IMG/VR virus record: IMGVR_UViG_3300005471_000006
Span: 1-47,944 of that record
Direction: 5' to 3' (one strand)
Source of the DNA: a virus
Length of the DNA: 47,944 nucleotides
A program made the translations under genes and the position numbers. How positions within the stretch are numbered: position 1 is the stretch's first letter; each line of letters begins with the position of its first letter. Under the pieces are notes generated by a model, which saw only the letters and a list, made by a program, of their open reading frames with translations, made no database searches and was not told the origin of the DNA. Of the stretch, positions 14,488 to 21,683 are shown in pieces.

Positions 14488-14736
14488 ATGCGCGACACGC
14501 TGGAAACGCTGGCGTGGGCCGAAGCCGAGTTCGGCTCGCTGGTGACGAATCGCGCCTGCCCCCGCCGTGACGTGCTGCGCGCCGTCGAGGCTGGATTCGC
14601 GCGTTCCATCGGAATGGTTGTGCGCGTGGACACCGATGGTTTCACGGAGTCCACCATCAACGGAACCGAGCGCCACGCCGAGGGCTTCGTGCTGACGGAA
14701 GCCGGGCGCGCTCAGATCGAGGAGCCTGCCCCATGA
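14488..14736 (+). CDS. Hypothetical protein (82 aa)
   Basis: Begins MRDTLETLAWAEAEFGSL; a TTG at 14482 overlapping the previous stop could also start it. The middle (AVEAGFARSIGMVVRVDTDG) and C-terminus (AEGFVLTEAGRAQIEE) suggest a small alpha/beta protein. No family is recognised. Stop overlaps the next ATG. Confidence 0.62.
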   Translation: MRDTLETLAWAEAEFGSLVTNRACPRRDVLRAVEAGFARSIGMVVRVDTDGFTESTINGTERHAEGFVLTEAGRAQIEEPAP

Positions 14737-15071
14737 CCGCCCCCGACGCCGTGCTGCGCGAGCTTGCCGAGGATGTCGCCGATATCGCGCTGAACGCTGT
14801 CCGCGCTGACAGCTTCCCGCAGGAGGGCGTCGATATCATGGTCGCCGAGATTACGGCCAAGATGCAGTCGGCCCTCGCGCCCCTCCTCGCCCGCGCCGCG
14901 GCCGACCGCGAGGCGCTGGCGGGGCTGGAGGCGCTGGTGGATGAGGCTGCGGACGTGGTGGACGACGTGGTGATCGTGTTCAGCGAGAAGCACGCGCTCG
15001 TCAGGGCTGCGCGGATTGATCGCTGGAAGGCTGTCGCGGCTCGGCTCCGCGCCGCTGTGGTGGCGCCATGA
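14733..15071 (+). CDS. Hypothetical acidic helical protein (112 aa)
   Basis: ATG 14733 overlaps the previous stop. Predicted entirely helical, with acidic stretches (LRELAEDVADIALNAVRAD, VDEAADVVDDVVIVF). Resembles small phage helical-bundle proteins without function. Stop overlaps the ATG of the zinc-ribbon protein that follows. Confidence 0.63.
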   Translation: MTAPDAVLRELAEDVADIALNAVRADSFPQEGVDIMVAEITAKMQSALAPLLARAAADREALAGLEALVDEAADVVDDVVIVFSEKHALVRAARIDRWKAVAARLRAAVVAP

Positions 15072-15331
15072 AAGCACTGTGGTGGCTCGTCGGCCGCGCG
15101 CTGGACCTTCGGCAGCGGTGGCGCACCCGAGGGCCGTACGCACGCCTCGGCCCGCTCGTGTGGGGTCCGTATGTGTGTCCACGCTGCCGGCGCCGCGTGA
15201 CGCACGACGACTTCACCTGCACCAACAGCGGCACCTATCCGACCGAGTGGGGCGCCGGACACTTCGCCGTCGGCACGATGACCTGCCCGCGCTGCGGCCT
15301 GATCTTCGATTGGGAGGAGTCGTCGCCGTGA
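15068..15331 (+). CDS. Zinc-ribbon protein (87 aa)
   Basis: Two clean CxxC knuckles, YVCPRCRRR and MTCPRCGLIFDWEE, separated by about 35 residues, make a zinc ribbon. The N-terminus (MKALWWLVGRALDLRQRW) is amphipathic or weakly hydrophobic. Likely nucleic-acid or protein binding. ATG overlaps the previous stop. Confidence 0.68.
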   Translation: MKALWWLVGRALDLRQRWRTRGPYARLGPLVWGPYVCPRCRRRVTHDDFTCTNSGTYPTEWGAGHFAVGTMTCPRCGLIFDWEESSP

Positions 15332-15531
15332 TGAACCCCTACGCGCATCACCATGCCTGCTATCGGTGCGACGGCGACGGCGCGATCCCGGTCTATGCCG
15401 AACACGCGACGGAGCCGGGCACCATCGAAGGCAAGATTGCCGAGGCCACAGGCTACGGCGACTGCCCTGACTGCAACGGAACCGGAGAGATCGAGTGCAG
15501 CGACCGACGCTGCGAGGAGGAGCCGCTGTGA
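15328..15531 (+). CDS. DnaJ-type CxxCxGxG zinc-binding protein (67 aa)
   Basis: CYRCDGDGAI and GDCPDCNGTGEIEC are two CxxCxGxG repeats, the signature of the DnaJ Cys-rich domain and of many small phage proteins. This protein is only that domain, without J-domain. GTG 15328 follows GGGAGGAG by 8 nt; ATG 15331 is an alternative. It may bind a host factor. Confidence 0.7.
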   Translation: MMNPYAHHHACYRCDGDGAIPVYAEHATEPGTIEGKIAEATGYGDCPDCNGTGEIECSDRRCEEEPL

Positions 15532-15734
15532 TCTTCGGGCACGAGCCGTGGTGCAACCGCATCGTCACCATCGACGGCAAGCACTACGACAGGCAGACGG
15601 GACGACGTTCGTGTGGTGCGCCGCCGGAGCCCGAGGTGCCGCCGCGGCATGTGCCGCGCGAGGACTACGGCAAGATCATCGACGCACCCAGCATCACCAT
15701 CGACATCGAGGAGGGCGACAATGGAACTTCCTGA
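15528..15734 (+). CDS. Hypothetical protein (68 aa)
   Basis: GTG 15528 overlaps the previous stop, and GGAGGAG lies just upstream. Beta-rich N-terminus (IFGHEPWCNRIVTIDGKHYD) with single Cys/His residues, then an acidic C-terminus ending IDIEEGDNGTS. No family is recognised. It overlaps the next gene by 14 bp. Confidence 0.6.
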   Translation: MIFGHEPWCNRIVTIDGKHYDRQTGRRSCGAPPEPEVPPRHVPREDYGKIIDAPSITIDIEEGDNGTS

Positions 15735-16071
15735 TTGGTGCGAGCGAGCGATGAGCCCGCTGCGCTGGAATCACTCGCATCTCCCCGTGCTGGACACGGC
15801 CGCGTGGAATCGGATCTGCGAGGCCGTCATGGCGCTGGGCGACGAGCGGCGCGGGCTCGCGCTGACCACGGCGATCCGCGAGAGCCTTGCGCGTGCTGCT
15901 ATCGACGGCGGGCCGCCGGCCGACCTGATCCCGTTCAACGTCCGTCGCGCATCGGACGGGCGCATCACGATCTGGCGCCCCGGCCGCGTGGCCATGGACG
16001 AGGCGCGGATGATCGGTGAGGGAGCCACGCTCGCCGCCGCACTGGCCGCCGCGGGGAGGGGGGCGAGGTGA
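15721..16071 (+). CDS. Hypothetical protein (116 aa)
   Basis: ATG 15721 with GAGGAGGG nearby; begins MELPDWCERAMSPLRWN. The centre is helical (AAWNRICEAVMALGDERRG), then a beta unit RITIWRPGRVAM and a helical end. Longer frames upstream are shadows. No function. Confidence 0.63.
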   Translation: MELPDWCERAMSPLRWNHSHLPVLDTAAWNRICEAVMALGDERRGLALTTAIRESLARAAIDGGPPADLIPFNVRRASDGRITIWRPGRVAMDEARMIGEGATLAAALAAAGRGAR

Positions 16072-16286
16072 GCTGCATGACGACATCGCATCACCCGACG
16101 TGCCTGAATCCGGACTGTCGCGTGATGCTGCGGCCAGGCGCCCTCGTGATGCCGGTGAGGTTGTACCTCGTCACGGACAACGGGTTCTTTGCGCCCGCGA
16201 GTGGAGGCCCGCCGATGGAAGCCTACGGCACATGCTCGCGTGCCTGCGCGCTGGCCGTGCTTGAGCGCGTCTGGCGGGCGACGTGA
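16068..16286 (+). CDS. Cys-rich small protein (72 aa)
   Basis: GTG 16068 overlaps the previous stop. CLNPDCRVML and GTCSRACALAV give four cysteines in a possible treble-clef or ribbon. Hydrophobic beta strands (LVMPVRLYLVTD) lie between them. Probably zinc-binding; role unknown. Confidence 0.63.
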   Translation: MSCMTTSHHPTCLNPDCRVMLRPGALVMPVRLYLVTDNGFFAPASGGPPMEAYGTCSRACALAVLERVWRAT

Positions 16287-16576
16287 GCCACGACACGGAA
16301 CCGGCGAGCGTGGACAACATCCTCAGCGACGCCGACATCGACGCGACCTATCTGCGCGGCGGGCCGACGCACGCCGAGTTGCTGCGCGACCGCAGGGGGC
16401 GCCAGCTTCTACTTGACGAGGCCATCGACGCACTTGAGGACGCGCTGAGCGCGTTCTCGGGACACGCCGGCAAGGTGAGCGGCAAGCGCATTGACCGATG
16501 GCGCGGCATTCTTGAACGACTGCGCGATCCCCGCCGCGCGCAGGCAACCCCGGAGGATGAACGTGGAGATCGGTGA
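16283..16576 (+). CDS. Hypothetical helical protein (97 aa)
   Basis: GTG 16283 overlaps the previous stop. Acidic N-terminus (DNILSDADIDATYLRG) followed by helices (LLLDEAIDALEDALSAF) and an Arg-rich end. No family. It overlaps the following gene by 14 bp. Confidence 0.62.
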   Translation: MSHDTEPASVDNILSDADIDATYLRGGPTHAELLRDRRGRQLLLDEAIDALEDALSAFSGHAGKVSGKRIDRWRGILERLRDPRRAQATPEDERGDR

Positions 16577-17630
16577 GGAGCGCATGGGGCCGAAGCAGTG
16601 CAAGCCGCCGACGCTCACGCCGGCCTACGTTGCGCTGTACCCGCATCTGTGCGAGGTAGCCCGGCAGCACGGGTACGCGCTGGCCATCCACGGCAGCGTC
16701 GCGCGAGACATGGACCTGGTGGCCGTGCCGTGGACCGATGAAGCGTCCGATTCGTGGACGTTGCGGGACGCCATCGTGGCGCGGCTGCGCATCGCCAATC
16801 CGCACGACCGCAACGTCATCGGCGCGACCGAGCAGAGCTGCAAGCCACACGGCCGCATCGCTTGGGCGATCACGCTTGGCAACGGCGCAGTGCTGGACCT
16901 GTCGGTGGCCACGTTCATTCACGCCAAGCCCGCCACCCCGCCCGCCGCGCCCATCGCCGCGCAGCACGAGTTCTGCCAACACGTCGAGTCAGCTGGCCGC
17001 AACGTCATCGGCGCCAAGGTGTGCGGCAAGCCGATGCCGTGCTGGATGCACGGCAAGGCCATCGCCGCGCAGCACGAGGCGCGGGAGGGCTGTGACGAGG
17101 CTGACGCGCTGGCCGTCGCGCTGTTCCACCCCGACAACGATGCAGCTTGCGACAAGGCGCTGCGCGGCATTGATCTCGTCTGCCACCACGGGCCGGGCTG
17201 CGTGCATCCGGAGATTGCCGGGCCGCATCGGGCGAGGGCGATGTCCCGTGCGGTGCTGCGCAATCGCGTGGCCGTCGCAGTCCGCAAGGCCGTCCGCGCA
17301 GCCGAGGAGCGCGTGCGGGCGGAGTGCGAGGCGGAGAAGTCGAAGGCCGTGGCCGATCAGTGCGCCCTCTGCGACGGCCATGTGGACGAGATGCGGGCCG
17401 AGCGCGACTCGTGGCGCAGGACGTGCGAGAAGCTGACCGGCGAGCGCGACTCCGCCACGGCCGAGCTTGCGCGCGCGCTGCTGGCGCTGGCCGAGGCGGC
17501 GCGGGCCGCATGCGAGGCCGTGGACCGCTGCACCCTCTACGGCCCAGCCGACCAAGCCCGCGAGAAGCTGGCGGCCCTGCGCGCGCTCGTCGCTACCCTA
17601 GACCCACCCACACCGGAGACATCCCCATGA
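16563..17630 (+). CDS. Conserved phage protein with nucleotidyltransferase-like N-terminus (355 aa)
   Basis: The N-terminal ~110 residues contain YALAIHGSVARDMDLVAVPW, a GSxxRDxD pattern reminiscent of the nucleotidyltransferase (MNT) active site and conserved in many phage proteins. The middle has several Cys/His clusters (EFCQHVE, VCGKPMPCWMH, VCHHGPGCVH). The C-terminal third is a long coiled coil (RAAEERVRAECEAEKSK... to about residue 320). The start is uncertain: GTG 16563 has GGAGG 6 nt upstream, while ATG 16557 and 16584 are alternatives. The enzymatic reading is inference; a degenerate, non-catalytic domain is equally possible. Confidence 0.7.
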   Translation: MEIGEERMGPKQCKPPTLTPAYVALYPHLCEVARQHGYALAIHGSVARDMDLVAVPWTDEASDSWTLRDAIVARLRIANPHDRNVIGATEQSCKPHGRIAWAITLGNGAVLDLSVATFIHAKPATPPAAPIAAQHEFCQHVESAGRNVIGAKVCGKPMPCWMHGKAIAAQHEAREGCDEADALAVALFHPDNDAACDKALRGIDLVCHHGPGCVHPEIAGPHRARAMSRAVLRNRVAVAVRKAVRAAEERVRAECEAEKSKAVADQCALCDGHVDEMRAERDSWRRTCEKLTGERDSATAELARALLALAEAARAACEAVDRCTLYGPADQAREKLAALRALVATLDPPTPETSP

Positions 17631-18523
17631 TCGTCGTCAGCAATCACAACGCGAAGTGGCGCGCCCATTTCGAGGCGCAGGTCACGAACGGCCCGGCGCC
17701 CGGCCGCGCCATCCTCGCGTCCATGGGCAAGTATTGGGCGCACCAGAAGGCCACCGTCGCGGCCGACCTGCTCGACTGCCGCGCGAAGTGCCAGACGGCG
17801 TTCATCTGGTTCCGGCCGGAGAAGGAGGACTTCACCAACGGGCTCACGATGGCGGCGCTGCCGAACGATCCGGCCATCAAGGAACTCAACGCGCTGCTGG
17901 CCGTCCACGGCGCGCCGGTCGTGCTGCACCTGCTGTCCGAGTTCGCGCAGTACAAGTCCTACGCGAACGCGACCGGCGCGGAGTTCTGCACGGCGTTCGA
18001 CGCCATCGCGGCGCAGATGCCGAACAACGTCATTTGCGAGGCGAGCATTGAGGGCAACCAGACGGTGGGCATGAAGATCCCGATCTGGGACTTGCCGTCG
18101 TGGCTCCCGAGCAAGGCGCGGCTGGTGGGTGTGGACGCCTTCGCGAAGGGCATGGAGCCGAACACGGCGGCGTACACGCTGAATACCGCCTGGGCGGATC
18201 TGGGCGCCGAGCGCGGGCTGCCGTGCGGGATCGCGGAGTCGGGGTTCAACCACGGCGACGTGACGGACCCGGCGCAGTTCAAGCCGGTCGTGTCGCGCGT
18301 GCTGAAGCTCGCGACGCGGATCAACGCGACGTACCTGACGTTCCTCAACAACGACTGGGGCGGCTACCCAGCGTGGGACTCGGGGCTGTTCACGTCGGAT
18401 CTGCCGGCGTGGGCCGGCTGCCCCGAGGGCGTCACGATGCTGCGCGACAAGCTCACCAAGAGCGGGGCGATGATGACGGCGCCAGCGGTCATTGGTGGGG
18501 TGAAGCCGCTGGTGACGCCATGA
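17627..18523 (+). CDS. GH26-like TIM-barrel glycosidase-like protein (298 aa)
   Basis: ATG 17627 overlaps the previous stop (ATGA). The pattern fits a clan-A (beta/alpha)8 glycosidase near GH26. Strand 4 reads VVLHLLSEFAQY with Glu105 as candidate acid/base, strand 6 LVGVDAFA, and strand 7 LPCGIAESGF with Glu204 as candidate nucleophile; then LTFLNNDWGGYPAWD near the C-terminus. The length suits a single barrel. No signal peptide is visible. A similar arrangement occurs inside the tail-tube B protein (33152-38329). Possible roles: capsule or cell-wall polysaccharide cleavage, an unusual endolysin, or sugar modification inside the cell. Fold call moderate, substrate unknown. Confidence 0.6.
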   Translation: MIVVSNHNAKWRAHFEAQVTNGPAPGRAILASMGKYWAHQKATVAADLLDCRAKCQTAFIWFRPEKEDFTNGLTMAALPNDPAIKELNALLAVHGAPVVLHLLSEFAQYKSYANATGAEFCTAFDAIAAQMPNNVICEASIEGNQTVGMKIPIWDLPSWLPSKARLVGVDAFAKGMEPNTAAYTLNTAWADLGAERGLPCGIAESGFNHGDVTDPAQFKPVVSRVLKLATRINATYLTFLNNDWGGYPAWDSGLFTSDLPAWAGCPEGVTMLRDKLTKSGAMMTAPAVIGGVKPLVTP

Positions 18524-18864
18524 GCGACACCAAGATCGAAGTCGAGTGGACCCTCGACTGCCAAGGCAAGCAGGACTACGACGCCGACATCGTGCGTCTC
18601 AGCAGCCGCTACTACCCGCGCGGCGGTGGCTTCAGCGTGTTCGATACAGGCACCGGCGAGTGGACGGAGAACAGCGCGCACCCCGAGATCCAACCCTGCG
18701 CCTACTCGTCCATCCTTGTCGGCGATGAAGAGGTGGCCGCTAGCGGCCGCGTGGAAGGCGAGACGGAAGCCGATGTCAAGGTCAAGGTCGAAGCATGGGC
18801 GCGCGAGAAGATGGCTGTCGTCATCGCTGCCGTGCGGACTGCGCTCGCGGAGCCAAAGCCATGA
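18520..18864 (+). CDS. Hypothetical protein (114 aa)
   Basis: ATG 18520 overlaps the previous stop. Beta-rich start (IEVEWTLDCQGKQDYDADIVRLSSRYYPRGG split by short loops), an acidic middle (VEGETEADVKVKVEAW) and a helical end. No family is recognised. It lies between the glycosidase-like gene and a small membrane protein gene. Confidence 0.65.
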   Translation: MSDTKIEVEWTLDCQGKQDYDADIVRLSSRYYPRGGGFSVFDTGTGEWTENSAHPEIQPCAYSSILVGDEEVAASGRVEGETEADVKVKVEAWAREKMAVVIAAVRTALAEPKP

Positions 18865-19100
18865 GCAAGCTGACCGCCCTGTGCCTCGGGCTGCTCGTGA
18901 CGCTCGCCGTGCTTGCCGAACACGAGCGCCGCGCCGACCTCGCCAAGATGTACCAGTGGCCGGTCCCGCCGGTTGTGCCCGCCGTCGTGTGGCCGCCGCC
19001 GGACGTGCCGCCGGTCGTGCCGGAGGTGCCGTACATCCCGCGGGAGTATTACGAGCTGGACCCGGTGCATGTGCCGTTCCACGCGGATGAGATGCGATGA
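18861..19100 (+). CDS. Small Pro-rich secreted or membrane-anchored protein (79 aa)
   Basis: ATG 18861 overlaps the previous stop. A hydrophobic N-terminus (LTALCLGLLVTLAVLA) is a signal peptide or anchor. It is followed by a strikingly Pro/Val-rich stretch (PVPPVVPAVVWPPPDVPPVV) and an acidic tail. Such a layout recalls spanin or cell-envelope proteins, but no lipobox is present. Its neighbours are the two putative carbohydrate-active genes. Confidence 0.62.
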   Translation: MSKLTALCLGLLVTLAVLAEHERRADLAKMYQWPVPPVVPAVVWPPPDVPPVVPEVPYIPREYYELDPVHVPFHADEMR

Positions 19101-20143
19101 GCAACCAGTCTCAAGCCTTCGTGCATTCCTACCTCGGCCCGTCTGCTGACTGCCCGCCGACCGACGCCGTGCGCAAGCGCATGCGCGACATCGTGCTCGG
19201 CAAGGCCATCCCGAATCCGCTGGACGCTGGCGCGCAGTCCTCGCCCCGCAACGTACCGGGCAAGTGGCCGCACGCCTACGCGCTTGTCCACGGCGTGGTC
19301 ACGGCCAGCGAGATCGCGGACCGCTTCGGTGAGTGGGTCACGTTCGAGCGCGACAAGCGCGGGCTCGGCAGCGGCGGCCTCTACGCCAGCCCGCTCACGC
19401 ACGTCTACAAATGCACGCATTTCACCGTGACGCAGCACTGGATGATCGGCGCGCTGTCCACGCATCCAGGCGAGCCGGTCCTCTCGCGCACACAGGCGAT
19501 GGAACTCCGGCACCTGATCCTCGGGGACAGCGTGATGGAGCCCGGCTTCGTCGGACCGTCGCGTGCGCTCGGGTGGAGCGGCGACGGGCTCATACTCGAC
19601 TACCTCGCGACGCAGGACCCCGACGCGGCCTCGGCTGCGACGGTGCTGGCGATGCGGCTCTCGCCCGATGGCTGCGATGTGGGCGTGCCGTGGAGCTGGA
19701 AGAACCCGAACGCCGTGAAGGACCCGAACCACCTGTACGAGTGCTCGGCGTGGATGGACGGCACCAACCTGCGGCCGGCCTCCGCGCTCTACAGGCTCAC
19801 CGGCGACGCCGCGATCCGTGACCGGCTCATCCATCTGCTGGCGTGCCTCGCGTACTGCCAGAAGGACGATGGCGGGTTCCACGACGACTGGCAGCCCGGC
19901 AAGCCCGGTGTGTTCCACGACGCGCCCGGCGAGAGCACGGAGCTGTTCATCTGGCCGGGGCTGCACGAGGCGAAGGCCGCGCTGGACGACGAGTGGCCGG
20001 CGTGGGCGGAGACCATGCTCAACGGATGCAAGGGACGGTACATGGCGCTCAACCGCTTCCGGCCAGGCGACACGGGCTTTACCGACTTCACGACGATGGG
20101 GATCGCCATCGCGTGCGCGCCGGCTTGGGGCTGGCGCAGCTAG
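19097..20143 (+). CDS. Large protein of unknown function, helical-hairpin repeats (348 aa)
   Basis: Last gene of the plus-strand operon; its start overlaps the previous stop. Long helical pairs with aromatic loops (GLILDYLATQDPDAASAATVL, IRDRLIHLLACLAYCQKDDG, ELFIWPGLHEAKAALDDEWP) and conserved-looking HxxxxxY, WMDG and DDGGFHDDW motifs suggest an alpha/alpha-toroid such as polysaccharide lyases or hydrolases use. I do not recognise a named family. Together with the TIM-barrel protein three genes upstream it could form a saccharide-processing set. Its TAG shares a CTAG palindrome with the stop of the convergent gene. Confidence 0.75.
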   Translation: MSNQSQAFVHSYLGPSADCPPTDAVRKRMRDIVLGKAIPNPLDAGAQSSPRNVPGKWPHAYALVHGVVTASEIADRFGEWVTFERDKRGLGSGGLYASPLTHVYKCTHFTVTQHWMIGALSTHPGEPVLSRTQAMELRHLILGDSVMEPGFVGPSRALGWSGDGLILDYLATQDPDAASAATVLAMRLSPDGCDVGVPWSWKNPNAVKDPNHLYECSAWMDGTNLRPASALYRLTGDAAIRDRLIHLLACLAYCQKDDGGFHDDWQPGKPGVFHDAPGESTELFIWPGLHEAKAALDDEWPAWAETMLNGCKGRYMALNRFRPGDTGFTDFTTMGIAIACAPAWGWRS

Positions 20144-20307
20144 GCGCTCGCGCTGCCGCTGAACGAGGAGATGAGCAGGATGGCGGCGTAGAGCACGTCC
20201 AGCGCGCCGACGACGATGCGGACGCTGGCGTACTTAGGCGGCAACAGCAGCACGCCGAGGGAGAGGCAGGCCAGCACTGCAAACGCGTTGTCCAAGACAA
20301 GCTTCAT
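20140..20307 (-). CDS. Holin-like two-span membrane protein (55 aa)
   Basis: Starts at ATG 20307 with GGAGA upstream. It has two hydrophobic segments, AFAVLACLSLGVLLL and IVVGALDVLYAAILLI, joined by a short charged turn (PPKYASVR). It is the last gene of the late leftward unit. Size, topology and position fit a small holin or pinholin, but many tiny phage membrane proteins look like this. Confidence 0.6.
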   Translation of the reverse strand: MKLVLDNAFAVLACLSLGVLLLPPKYASVRIVVGALDVLYAAILLISSFSGSASA

Positions 20308-20324
20308 GGCGGTCTCCGTAAAAG

Positions 20325-20370
20325 GCTGCCGGGCCTGACGGGGGAGAGGGTGCCCATCATACCCGGCAGC
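20325..20370 (-). terminator. Hairpin followed by TTTT on the minus strand
   Basis: Perfect 9-bp arms GCTGCCGGG (20325-20333) and CCCGGCAGC (20362-20370) enclose 28 nt. Read on the minus strand the hairpin is followed by CTTTTA (T's at 20321-20323 and adjacent), just before the ribosome-binding site of the holin-like gene. It may act as a weak terminator or attenuator between this gene and those upstream. The long loop and short T tract limit confidence. Confidence 0.45.
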
Positions 20371-20375
20371 GGCGG

Positions 20376-20762
20376 TCAGCGACCCTTGCGAGCGGACTCG
20401 GTCGGGGGCGCAGGCGGATAGCTGGCGGCGACGGCCTCCAGCGCGGTTGCGGACTCTGTGATCTGCGTCTTGAACTCCGCCCACTGTTCCGCGGACGGTG
20501 CGTCTCCAGCCGCAGCAATCGCCGCCTTGAGGTCGTTGGCGATCTCGGTCGTGGCGGTGTTGATGCGGCCGAGCTCGGTCTTGAGGTCGTCGAGGTTGGT
20601 CATGATGCGGGACTCCATGGCGATGATGTCTGCGAGCGTGGCGAGGCGCCGACCATTGGGCTTGCGCTTCTTCGGCTTGCAGCGGGAATGCTTGTGCTTA
20701 ACCATGCCGACAACGTAGCGGGCAACCGCCGCCGCGCTCTTGGGTTGCTTCCCTACCCTCAC
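20376..20762 (-). CDS. Hypothetical basic/coiled-coil protein (128 aa)
   Basis: GTG 20762 overlaps the preceding stop; ATG 20705 (109 aa) is an alternative without a clear ribosome site. A Lys/Arg-rich stretch (KHKHSRCKPKKRKPNGRR) is followed by a coiled coil (MTNLDDLKTELGRINTATT...) and a Pro-rich tail. No domain is recognised. It is part of the membrane-protein cassette at the end of the late unit. Confidence 0.6.
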   Translation of the reverse strand: MRVGKQPKSAAAVARYVVGMVKHKHSRCKPKKRKPNGRRLATLADIIAMESRIMTNLDDLKTELGRINTATTEIANDLKAAIAAAGDAPSAEQWAEFKTQITESATALEAVAASYPPAPPTESARKGR

Positions 20763-21199
20763 GGCCCCGACGCCTTCGACGCGAAGTAGGCCGCCACGGC
20801 CAAGGCCACCGGAATGAGCCCGATGAGCAGGGCCACAGTGGCGCTGATCCCGCTGCTGCGGCCGGCGTTGCGTTCGATTTGCGCGGTAGCCGAGGCCAGC
20901 GTTTTCTCCAGCCCGTCCATGCGCGCGGAGAGTTCGGCCTTGAGCCCGCTTACGAGCAGATGCACCTCGTCGCGGCGGGCCAAGCTGGCCTGCTGGTCCG
21001 TGAGCGCGCCGCGCAGCTCGTTCAGGCCTTCCAGCCGGCGATCTGTCGCGGTCTCGGCCTTGAGCACCGCCGTCGTCGCGTTCTTGAGCGCGGTGTCGCT
21101 GGCCTGCGCGAGAGCCTGAAACCGCTGCTCGTACTTGTCCTCGCGCTCGTTGATGACGGCGAGGAGGAAGTCCTTGAGCGGGACGTCGTCAGATGTCAC
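20759..21199 (-). CDS. Coiled-coil protein with C-terminal membrane span (146 aa)
   Basis: A long heptad-rich coiled coil (about residues 18-110, for example KAETATDRRLEGLNELRGAL) ends in a single hydrophobic segment ATVALLIGLIPVALAVAAYF (about 121-140). Tail-anchored topology with a long rod resembles proteins encoded near phage holins and spanins. GTG 21199. Function inferred only from topology and location. Confidence 0.65.
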   Translation of the reverse strand: MTSDDVPLKDFLLAVINEREDKYEQRFQALAQASDTALKNATTAVLKAETATDRRLEGLNELRGALTDQQASLARRDEVHLLVSGLKAELSARMDGLEKTLASATAQIERNAGRSSGISATVALLIGLIPVALAVAAYFASKASGP

Positions 21200-21683
21200 G
21201 GGCTTTCGGCCTCGTCCGCGGCGACTCCCGCACGGCGCCGATCATCCGCGGCGCCGCGAGCAGCACGTCCGCCACGGCGTTCTTCGCGGCTGGCGCGTCG
21301 CCCTTGGCCGCCGCCCCGATGAGCCGCGGCAGGCCCATGAGGAACGCGACTACTTGCGCGCGCCACCGCGGCATGAGCAGCAGCGCCACGCCGGCCGCCA
21401 GCGCGACCCACACCAGCGCGTGGTCGATCCTGTCGCCCCAGCGCGCGAAGAACCCGAGGCTCGTCACGAGCCCCGTGGCGGTATGCACAGCGTCCGCAGC
21501 CGCCTCGTCCCCCGTCTTGGCGCGGTTGAACAGGTGCACGACTCCAGCGCCGCCAGCCGCCCCCAGCGGTCCGCCCAGCAGCGCGCCAGCGCCAGCAGCG
21601 GCCGCCTCGGTCATCGTGTCCATGGCCGTGGTGCCGCCCGACGCGCAGCCACACAGCGCCAGCGCGAGCAGGGCCGCCCTCAC
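21189..21683 (-). CDS. Membrane protein with possible lipoprotein signal (164 aa)
   Basis: GTG 21683 overlaps the previous stop. The N-terminus VRAALLALALCGCASGG resembles a lipoprotein signal (Cys in LALC or LCGC). A Gly/Ala-rich segment (AGALLGGPLGAAGGAGVV) and a strong span (ALVWVALAAGVALLLMPRW, about residues 90-108) follow. It overlaps the next gene by 11 bp. Could be a holin-like or envelope-disrupting protein in the lysis-type cassette. Confidence 0.62.
   Translation of the reverse strand: MRAALLALALCGCASGGTTAMDTMTEAAAAGAGALLGGPLGAAGGAGVVHLFNRAKTGDEAAADAVHTATGLVTSLGFFARWGDRIDHALVWVALAAGVALLLMPRWRAQVVAFLMGLPRLIGAAAKGDAPAAKNAVADVLLAAPRMIGAVRESPRTRPKARDI

Noticed and set aside
21196-21654. 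Alternative minus-strand frame with product starting MWLRVGRHHGHG
   Set aside because: It is Arg/Gly-rich low-complexity product overlapping the membrane protein at 21189-21683, whose hydrophobic segments and lipobox-like start are far more gene-like.
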